NCBI GenBank assembly: GCA_910584065.1
Contig: CAJTZN010000069.1
Coordinates: 1 to 11,622, forward strand
DNA from: an uncultured Eubacterium sp.
GTDB lineage: Bacteria > Bacillota > Clostridia > Lachnospirales > Lachnospiraceae
Length of the DNA: 11,622 nucleotides
Direction: 5' to 3'
Position numbers and translations under genes: made by a program. The first letter of the stretch is position 1, and each line of letters begins with the position of its first letter. Below are positions 6,941 to 11,622 of the stretch, in pieces. The notes under the pieces were generated by a model, which saw only the letters and a list, made by a program, of their open reading frames with translations, was not told the DNA's origin and did no database searches.

Positions 6941-6942
6941 AG
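6826..6942 (+). CDS. Possible 38-residue ORF spanning the leader RNA
   Basis: An ATG at 6826 opens a frame of 38 codons that runs through every predicted helix and stops at TAG just after the terminator T-run. It reads MGNYFPAFQVISAIRPPRL and ends MAAIHSDGLF. Only a poor GAGAG-like site precedes it. It may be a leader peptide whose translation would choose between the helices, or a chance frame in a structured RNA. I lean to the latter. Confidence 0.2.
   Translation: MGNYFPAFQVISAIRPPRLVCGNGRPPHMAAIHSDGLF
6898..6940 (+). terminator. Intrinsic terminator of the leader RNA
   Basis: AGACCG (6898-6903) pairs with CGGTCT (6930-6935), CGC with GCG, and TATGG (6909-6913) with CCATA (6921-6925). 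One mismatch, one bulge and a 7-nt loop interrupt 14 base pairs. The stem runs straight into TTTTTT (6935-6940). The orientation is plus only, because no T-run exists on the other side. Confidence 0.8.
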
Positions 6943-6976
6943 ATATAGTATCTTAACTTTTTTGTGTGCAGGACGG

Positions 6977-7265
6977 TTAATATCGTTTCAGAAAATCTGC
7001 CATTGTGACAATTTCAGACATATCAACGTCTAAGACAAGAAAATCCTTATCTCCGGTCACAAAAACATCAATGTCTTCCATGACTGCCGCCGCAAGTATT
7101 GGAGAATCTTTCGGATCACGAATTTCGAGCAGTTACAATTCGCAGTTCCTCTACCACATAGTCGCATACTATGATCTGGTGACTATCAGCCAGCCTTTTG
7201 GCAAGCTCCCTCGTCTGCGTGGATGGAAAGAAAATCATGGAAACAAAAATGTTTGTATCAAGCAT
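6977..7265 (-). pseudogene. PIN-domain (VapC-like) toxin gene, internally deleted
   Basis: The N-terminal part starts at the ATG at 7265 (MLDTNIFVSMIFFPS to VVEELRIVTARNS) and stops at 7116 after 49 residues. The C-terminal part is in another frame, from about 7126 to the stop at 6977 (EIRDPKDSPILAA, then VFVTGDKDFLVLD, ending FLKRY). Together they carry the four PIN acidic positions (D3, the E of VEEL, the D of DPKDSP, the D of TGDKDF), but the 30-40 residues usually between the second and third are missing and the frame is lost. PIN nucleases of this size (about 130-140 residues) are typically toxins of type II systems. No antitoxin gene is left upstream, where a relaxase fragment ends 11 bp away. 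Confidence 0.75.
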
Positions 7266-7275
7266 TACCCGCAAA

Positions 7276-7527
7276 CTAATACCCCCTTACTTCCTGCTGG
7301 AATATGGCTTTCATATAATAGCTTGCATCTGCCCTCATTTTATCCTGCAAAACTTCTGACAGGACTTGGAGCGTGAATACGGATCGCTTTGACACTTTTG
7401 TTGACAAGCCACGCTTAAATCCTCTCCCTATCGGAACACCTACAACGTGCATGTGCGGGCTTACCTCATCAAAGTGACTTATCAGGGGAAGATTCCGATT
7501 CAGTATAGCGGGACAGCAGATTTTATG
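7276..7527 (-). pseudogene. Fragment of a MobV/Pre-type relaxase
   Basis: An 83-codon open stretch lacks a start. It contains HFDEVSPHMHVVGVPIGRGF and then SKRSVFTLQVLSEVLQDKMR. This matches my memory of the MobV (plasmid recombination/mobilisation) relaxase core, where HxH after a DE-SPH motif binds the metal. The N-terminal DNA-nicking region and the long C-terminus are absent. After QDKMR the residues (ADASYYMKAIFQQEVRGY) no longer look like MobV and may come from another gene, perhaps the lost antitoxin of the PIN gene. It abuts the Rpn fragment upstream. It suggests a mobilisable element once sat here. Confidence 0.65.
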
Positions 7528-7876
7528 CTATCCTTATTTTGGAAAAGCCGTTAAGGCAGGCAAGCACATCTGGGTCTGAAACATCCATCATCTCAAACAG
7601 GCTGAGCGGCCCATCCCATTTTTTCGAGCTGAAAAATATAGTGACAGTAATAGATGGAATCAACCGGTCTTCTTTCCAGAAACCGCTTAAAAATTCACCT
7701 GCACTGGGAGTGTGTTTCCCTTCTTCTGCCTCCGCGCTGCCCTGCTCCTTTCGCCGCCTGATCTCCTTCCGGTGTGATCTTGCCGCTCCTTCTACCTGTC
7801 CCGCATATTCCAGCGCATCATACAGATTATTTCTCACTGCCATAGCGTAAATCAAGTCAGCTTTTCGCTGCCGATT
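7523..7876 (-). pseudogene. Fragment of an Rpn-family nuclease/putative transposase
   Basis: The open stretch reads AMAVRNNLYDALEYAGQVE, then GEFLSGFWKEDRLIPSITVT and KKWDGPLSLFEMMDVSDP. These are hallmarks of the middle of Rpn (PD-(D/E)XK transposase-like) proteins in Lachnospiraceae. The N-terminal part with the catalytic acids is missing: a TGA at 7877-7879 blocks the frame and no ATG with a ribosome binding site exists. The C-terminus breaks off at LNGFSKIRIA, where intact proteins continue with the conserved helices. The stop at 7523 lies within a few bases of where the relaxase fragment begins, so this is a recombination joint. Confidence 0.7.
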
Positions 7877-8027
7877 TCATGATAGTGCCCGCGGCAATCT
7901 ATTACAAGAAACGCTCATTTTCATACAGCCAACGCTCCGTTTCATATCGGCATATTCATAAGAAAAAAGTGCAGTCGAAAAACAAAAAAAGCATCAAGTA
8001 AACAATGAAACGCTAATCGTTATACGG
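7877..8027. other. Gene-free gap with a short direct repeat
   Basis: No supported gene lies here. AACGCTCATTTTCAT (7910-7924) recurs as AACGCTCCGTTTCAT (7931-7945), 13 of 15 bases. A short minus-strand frame before the Rpn fragment (FLVIDCRGHYHEIG and on to a stop at 7852) may be the tail of another broken gene that I cannot name. A-rich runs occur at 7962-7990. Confidence 0.35.
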
Positions 8028-8843
8028 TCACCGTACCTGCATGGCTATTCTCTCAATTAGCTGATTCACGAGTTCCGGCTTATCGGTGTTTGAATTGTGC
8101 CCGGCGTCCTTGATCCATTCCAGTGGAATTCCTGTATATTTGTGCCATGCCTTATTATAACGAATACATGAGCCAGCATGATCCTGTTCTCCGCAAATCA
8201 GCAATGCAGGACATTTGATTTCATACGGTAAATTCCTTTCCATAGCATTTGCAAGAATTTTGAACCCATGACCTGCTATCTGAGAATATCGCTTTTTGTC
8301 TCCATCATATACCATCATAATTTCATGCATTAGCTTTCTTCCGTATTCAGAAACTGCAACACCGTTTGTCCCAGACTTTAACAGAGATTTCCAGGGATAA
8401 TAAAAGTAAACAGGTTCTATACGCTTTAATAACCAAATTTCTACCAATGTCACATATTTTCTCTGCAATGGAGCCGAGTCAATGGAAACAAATCCTTTTA
8501 AACTCTCAGGATATAATTCGGCATACGCCTGCCCAACATAGCCACCCATAGATTGACCCACAATAATGGGTTTTGTTATTTTTTCCTGTTCAAAAATTTC
8601 ATTTAACCATTTTGCTTTATCAAAAAGATCAAAATCAAACTTAAATGGCCACGAGGCCGCGTGAGCAGGCGCATCCCAAACAAAAACATTATACTTGTCC
8701 TTAAAGTATTCAATTTGCTTGTCAAACAATCTATGGTCTGCTGTCAATCCCGGCAGAAACACCAGTGTTCCAATATCAGCATCAATTATATGAATCCAAT
8801 AATGAATCGTACCTAATGGCGTTATATATGTTTTTTCCAACAT
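8028..8843 (-). CDS. Alpha/beta hydrolase
   Basis: This is an intact 271-residue alpha/beta-hydrolase fold enzyme. The oxyanion-hole region is FLPGLTADH (29-37). The nucleophile elbow is G96-Q-S98-M-G, the acid is D221 (CGEQDH) and the base is H249 (DAGHNSN), so the catalytic triad is complete. A cap of about residues 125-200 is rich in aromatic residues (EPVYFYYPW). The substrate is unknown; esterase or lactonase activity is typical of the family. There is no signal peptide, so it is likely cytoplasmic. GAGAGG lies 11 nt before the ATG, a mediocre site. The gene is AT-rich compared with the left block. Its TGA sits inside the 13-bp palindrome TACGGTCACCGTA (8023-8035). Confidence 0.88.
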   Translation of the reverse strand: MLEKTYITPLGTIHYWIHIIDADIGTLVFLPGLTADHRLFDKQIEYFKDKYNVFVWDAPAHAASWPFKFDFDLFDKAKWLNEIFEQEKITKPIIVGQSMGGYVGQAYAELYPESLKGFVSIDSAPLQRKYVTLVEIWLLKRIEPVYFYYPWKSLLKSGTNGVAVSEYGRKLMHEIMMVYDGDKKRYSQIAGHGFKILANAMERNLPYEIKCPALLICGEQDHAGSCIRYNKAWHKYTGIPLEWIKDAGHNSNTDKPELVNQLIERIAMQVR

Positions 8844-8894
8844 TTTCTTTCATTCCTCTCGTCTGCAAAAAACTTTTATTCTTCTGCGCTCTTA

Positions 8895-9062
8895 TCAGCA
8901 GGTTCCCTGTCCCCACGGCTCCGTTGCGGGTTCTAACACTGGTATGGCATCATTTTCCACTGTACGTCTAAATGAGGCATCAACATCTTCAAAGGTATCA
9001 ACATAGATCGCAATTTCAAAATGACTATTTAACTCTTTGATATAATCAAACCGGAATTTCAT
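8895..9062 (-). pseudogene. Truncated glyoxalase/VOC-family fragment
   Basis: This 55-residue frame starts MKFRFDYIKELNSHFEIAIY and continues VDTFEDVDASFRR and EPATEPWGQGTC, then stops. The pattern is the second half of a glyoxalase/bleomycin-resistance (VOC) protein, where intact members follow WGQRTC with a conserved YVxDPEGNxxEI strand. Here TGCTGATAAGAG suggests a small deletion just after the cysteine that shifts the frame. The first half is also missing. Its ATG overlaps the GNAT stop as ATGA, so it could be translated by coupling. It may be a remnant rather than a working protein. Confidence 0.6.
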
Positions 9063-9553
9063 CGTTTCTTATACATGATTGTTGTCCCATTTCTAAAAGT
9101 AGGCGGATAATCTCGATAACAATATCCGCATTTATAATAAAACTTATGGGCACTCTTCGAAGAAGGAATTTCTATCAATTTGCTATCCAAACACCATTCG
9201 TCGTTTTCAAGAAATTCCACCATTTTTTTGCCTATACCTTTCTTGCAAAAATCGGGATTTACAAAAATAGCGGTAAAATAACATTGCTTTTCTTGGCTCT
9301 TATCTCTGCTTACACCTCCACAAGCAACTATTTTTTCTTTGTACCAAACTTCGTAGTAATGCCTTGTATCTATAATGTTTTCCAACCAATCTTCGGTAAA
9401 ACTATTCAATAAGTCTTTCACCTGATTTTGTGTATAGTCTGCGGCATTGATTTCCAATACACATCTTCGAATAATATCAAGCATTATATTTATATTGGAT
9501 TTCTTTGCCTTTACGAAGGACAAATAATTCGTATCTATTTTTGCATTATCCAT
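9059..9553 (-). CDS. GNAT-family N-acetyltransferase
   Basis: From the ATG at 9553 the protein has 164 residues. The frame opens earlier, at 9670, but that start overlaps the DUF1016 gene and lacks a ribosome binding site. GGAG 8 nt before 9553 decides the choice. The GNAT body begins at the helix NINIMLDIIRRCVLEINAAD. The acetyl-CoA loop is about 103-108 (KKGIGK after the strand YFTAIFVNPDF). The C-terminal SSKSAHKFYYKCGYCYRDYP is the usual final helix and strand. The substrate is unknown. It follows the DUF1016 gene by 34 bp and leads into the VOC fragment by a 4-bp overlap. Confidence 0.85.
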   Translation of the reverse strand: MDNAKIDTNYLSFVKAKKSNINIMLDIIRRCVLEINAADYTQNQVKDLLNSFTEDWLENIIDTRHYYEVWYKEKIVACGGVSRDKSQEKQCYFTAIFVNPDFCKKGIGKKMVEFLENDEWCLDSKLIEIPSSKSAHKFYYKCGYCYRDYPPTFRNGTTIMYKKR

Positions 9554-9580
9554 AGTCTTTGCTCCAAATTCCGCTTTGAC

Positions 9581-9608
9581 AAAACTCTCAATCTCGTTGA
9601 GAGTTTTT
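9581..9608 (-). terminator. Hairpin over the DUF1016 stop codon, possibly a bidirectional terminator
   Basis: AAAACTCTCAA (9581-9591) and TTGAGAGTTTT (9597-9607) form a perfect 11-bp stem with a 5-nt loop. The DUF1016 TGA (9588-9590) lies in it. Read on the minus strand it ends in TTTT; read plus, in five T. The stem is long but mostly A:T at its base, so strength is uncertain. If active, it would separate DUF1016 from the GNAT gene. Confidence 0.6.
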
Positions 9609-10599
9609 AACTTCTTCTTCAGCAATATCATATAATTCAGTAAGCTTTCTTTGTAAAATATCTTTATCAATTAGTTTTGTTTTATACTCTGCTATCATTG
9701 TTTGTGACAAACTTCTGCTCAAAGAATACTCTACAACATCGGTATCAGCATTTTTGCATAGAATCATTCCGACGCTTGGATTTTCTTGTGATTTCTTTAC
9801 ATCTCTGTCCAGAGCTTCAAGATAGAAATCCATTTTGCCCATATATTCTGGTTTGAAATCATCAATTTTTAAATCAATTGCAACCAAACACTGTAATTCT
9901 CTATGATAAAAAAGAAGATCTACATAATAATCATTATTTCCAACTTGAACGTGATACTCCTCATCAATAAAGAGAAAATCTCGCCCAAATTCCAACAGGA
10001 ATTTCTTCATATTTTTCAGTATAGCCCTTTTTAGGTCATATTCTTTATAAGGCTCTGGAAGTTCCAAAAACTCAAGCATATATAAATCTCTTAAAGCACC
10101 TGTCATATCTTTATTTTCAACAGTTGACTGAGCCTTTCCGTTTGATAAAAGCAAACGCTCGTAATACCCACTATCAATTTGTCGTTCCAATTCCTTTGCT
10201 TTATATTTCTCTTTTGAGGCCAATTTCAAATAGAATTCTTTTTCTTCATAGCTCTTTGTCTTAGAAACAATATGCATGTTATTTGACCATGTATTTTCTC
10301 TCAACAACGTTGAGAGTTCTGGCTTATCCTTATATGTTTCATAAAACTGTTTCATTCTCCAAATGTTTTGTGACGAATAACCTCTTATTCCCGGCTCTCT
10401 GCTTAATATATATTCAGACAGAGCTTTTACCGTAGACTTCCCCCAGCCATTGAGTTCTGTTTGTTTTGAAACATATTCTCCTATTCCCCAATACAGTTCA
10501 ATGATTGTTGCATTTACTTGATGTTCTGTTTTCTGTTTGGCTGAATATATCATACCTAATACATTATCAAATAATTTCTGCAGTCTCTATCTCATTCAT
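9588..10599 (-). CDS. YhcG/DUF1016 PD-(D/E)XK nuclease, N-terminus frameshifted
   Basis: The main frame (10553-9588, 321 residues) is a DUF1016 protein. The N-terminal helical domain has NATIIELYWGIGEYV and RGYSSQNIWRMKQFYETY. The C-terminal nuclease domain has D212 (YYVDLLFYH) and the D227-x-K229 pair (AIDLK), followed by KMDFYLEAL and NPSVGMILCK. The ATG at 10553 lacks a ribosome binding site. Upstream, an ATG at 10599 (MNEIETAEII) preceded by AAGGG is stopped at 10567. Removing one T from the TTT at 10569-10571 joins it to DNVLGMIYSAKQ, the length expected for the family. So the gene has one extra base near its start, or an assembly error. The family is often found near restriction-modification or mobile loci; none is visible here. 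Confidence 0.85.
10298..10316. repeat. Hairpin inside the DUF1016 gene sharing its stem with the 3' hairpin
   Basis: CTCTCAAC (10298-10305) and GTTGAGAG (10309-10316) are a perfect 8-bp inverted repeat with a 3-nt loop. Seven stem bases per arm (CTCTCAA/TTGAGAG) are the same as in the hairpin at 9581-9608. It lies within codons for STLLREN. Confidence 0.6.
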
Positions 10600-10673
10600 A
10601 CTTAACCATTCCCTTCATTCAAATTTTTCATATTCACAATAACAAGCTGGAAGTTGTATAACGCTCCATAGAA

Positions 10674-11117
10674 TTAGGTATCAATTCTATTTAATACATG
10701 AATATTTTTATTCCTATATACCAAATCATCTCGATCCACAAATCCGATATTTTCCCAAAACTGATTTCCTATATCATTCTTTTTAAAAGCAACTAATGCC
10801 ACTTTGTTTATGCCTTCCCCTTCCAAAGCAGACATCGCACAGTCAACAAGCCTTTTTGCTATTCCTTGATTTCTATATGAGGGTAACACAGCAGTATGAT
10901 GAATATATCCTCTTCTCCCATCATGCCCTGCCATAATCACTCCTATTGTTTTCCCATCACATTCTGCTATAAAACTTGACGTGGGATTGCGTTTTAAATA
11001 CTTTTCAATGCCCTCTCTACTATCGTCTGTTGAATTTAACCCTATTCCCGGAGTATTAATCCATAAATTATATACTCCGTCATAATCAGTTATTGACATT
11101 ACCCTAATATTTATCAT
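10674..11117 (-). CDS. GNAT-family N-acetyltransferase
   Basis: From the ATG at 11117 the protein has 147 residues. The frame opens to 11162, but GGAGG 8 nt before 11117 fixes the start and gives the normal GNAT N-terminus (MINIRVMSITDYDGVYNLW). The acetyl-CoA loop is R82-NQGIA87, after the strand GYIHHTAVLPSY. The late segment ALVAFKKNDIGNQFWENIGF is the usual final helix (N and F conserved). The pattern is that of small RimI/YpeA-like acetyltransferases; the substrate is unknown. It follows the SdpI-family gene by 25 bp, so the two are likely co-transcribed. The stop codon lies inside a 7-bp inverted repeat, TAGAATT/AATTCTA (10669-10689), with no T-run. Confidence 0.88.
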   Translation of the reverse strand: MINIRVMSITDYDGVYNLWINTPGIGLNSTDDSREGIEKYLKRNPTSSFIAECDGKTIGVIMAGHDGRRGYIHHTAVLPSYRNQGIAKRLVDCAMSALEGEGINKVALVAFKKNDIGNQFWENIGFVDRDDLVYRNKNIHVLNRIDT

Positions 11118-11142
11118 TACTTTTACCTCCAGAAATTCCGGT

Positions 11143-11520
11143 TTATCTCCTAATCCCGTCATCTGTAAAATTTCTTTTTAACGCTCTTTCGGTTGGAAAT
11201 ATTGAAGCTATCAAAATAATAACTTGCATTGTTGCTAAAATCCCACCTACTACTCCAATCGTATTTTCATCTGTTTTATAAAACGGAATATGAACAATTA
11301 TAGATGGTATCAAAATAATCCAACCAATTTTCCACCATAATTCTCCACAATGTTCATGTGCAAATTTCCACGTATCCATGTTTTTCATAGAACGAGATGT
11401 ACGATATCCCATTAAACCATTTATATTTTTAGGACAGTGTTTCCACATCATCCACCCGCATGCAATCATAGTAACAGGAATTAATATATCACAACAAAAC
11501 ATAAACCACCAAAACCACAT
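11143..11520 (-). CDS. SdpI-family membrane protein
   Basis: A 125-residue integral membrane protein. Hydrophobic segments lie at about 2-25 (WFWWFMFCCDILIPVTMIAC), 63-81 (WKIGWIILIPSIIVHIP) and 87-107 (IGVVGGILATMQVIILIAS). Between the first and second is the SdpI signature LMGYRTSRSMKN followed by DTWKFAH, where intact family members have GYRT/PRSMKNxxTW. B. subtilis SdpI is an immunity protein against the SdpC toxin, but most small homologues, including this one, have no shown role. GGAGG 6 nt before the ATG supports the start. The C-terminal RALKRNFTDDGIRR is basic and probably cytoplasmic. It heads a two-gene unit with the GNAT gene. Confidence 0.85.
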   Translation of the reverse strand: MWFWWFMFCCDILIPVTMIACGWMMWKHCPKNINGLMGYRTSRSMKNMDTWKFAHEHCGELWWKIGWIILIPSIIVHIPFYKTDENTIGVVGGILATMQVIILIASIFPTERALKRNFTDDGIRR

Positions 11521-11586
11521 ATTCTACCTCCGTTTGTTTTAAATATTCAAATTCCGATTTGTTCAATTCTATAAACTGGAATCTAT

Positions 11587-11622
11587 CTATTTTCCATAAT
11601 CAATTCTTTGCACTTCCATTCC
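11587..11622 (-). CDS. Possible C-terminal end of a gene entering from the right
   Basis: The last 36 bases read on the minus strand as GMEVQRIDYGK then stop. This may be the tail of an upstream gene, 66 bp before the SdpI-family start, or a chance open frame. The gap (11521-11586) holds a small hairpin, CAAAT/ATTTG with a TCCG loop (11548-11561), and no clear promoter. Confidence 0.25.
   Translation of the reverse strand, partial: GMEVQRIDYGK

Noticed and set aside
7005..7376. Plus-strand 123-codon open frame
   Set aside because: It is antisense to the PIN and relaxase remnants, whose minus-strand translations carry recognisable motifs. The plus product is Ser/Thr-rich without family features.
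7910..7945. CRISPR-like repeats
   Set aside because: There are only two imperfect 15-bp copies at a 21-bp period, with no third unit and no cas genes.
9554..9670. N-terminal extension of the GNAT gene to 9670
   Set aside because: It overlaps the DUF1016 C-terminus in another frame and has no ribosome binding site, while GGAG precedes the ATG at 9553.
10669..10689. Terminator after the second GNAT gene
   Set aside because: TAGAATT/AATTCTA is a 7-bp A:T-rich stem without a following T-run.
8895..11622. A defence island or toxin-antitoxin operon formed by DUF1016, GNAT and SdpI genes
   Set aside because: GNAT toxins pair with an RHH or HTH antitoxin and SdpI immunity pairs with an SdpABC toxin set. 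No such partners are visible, so this is only a cluster of accessory genes.

Overview
The window looks like chromosomal DNA of a Clostridia/Lachnospiraceae-type member of the Bacillota. The cues are strong AGGAGG-like ribosome binding sites, a DUF4250 and a DUF6033-type protein, a CvfB/YitL S1 protein, and Rpn and MobV remnants of kinds I associate with gut Lachnospiraceae. This is inferred from gene families; no marker gene such as rRNA is present.

Left block (1-6677), GC-rich and orderly. A large DinG/XPD-type helicase with an N-terminal PD-(D/E)XK nuclease module (126-2531, +) converges on, and overlaps by 9 bp, a minus-strand run read DUF4250 -> GNAT -> acyl-ACP thioesterase -> CvfB (4878 down to 2523). 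That run has a near-consensus promoter (4932-4960). Its apparent terminator lies inside the last codons of the helicase gene. Further right on the minus strand come a BlaI/MecI-type repressor (6252-6677), a partner gene that overlaps its end and seems frameshifted (5845-6259), and a DUF6033-type protein (5017-5814).

Middle block (6678-8027). Back-to-back promoters lie in front of the repressor. The plus-strand one leads into a roughly 120-nt structured RNA candidate (6818-6940): a possible H-type pseudoknot, an attenuator-like set of competing helices and a strong intrinsic terminator, with no intact plus-strand gene behind it. Next is a graveyard of mobile and accessory genes, all on the minus strand: a PIN-domain (VapC-like) gene with an internal deletion, a fragment of a MobV/Pre relaxase, and a fragment of an Rpn-family nuclease/transposase.

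Right block (8028-11622), AT-rich accessory DNA, all minus strand: an alpha/beta hydrolase, a truncated glyoxalase/VOC fragment, a GNAT acetyltransferase, a YhcG/DUF1016 PD-(D/E)XK nuclease with an apparent N-terminal frameshift, a second GNAT and an SdpI-family membrane protein. Most have good ribosome binding sites and tight spacing. The small, unrelated, partly broken genes fit an acquired, decaying region more than a single pathway.

I see no complete multi-gene system of a new type. The most interesting unexplained element is the structured RNA candidate at 6818-6940. Next are the terminator embedded in the helicase gene, the repressor without a BlaR1 partner, and a repeated hairpin stem within the DUF1016 gene.
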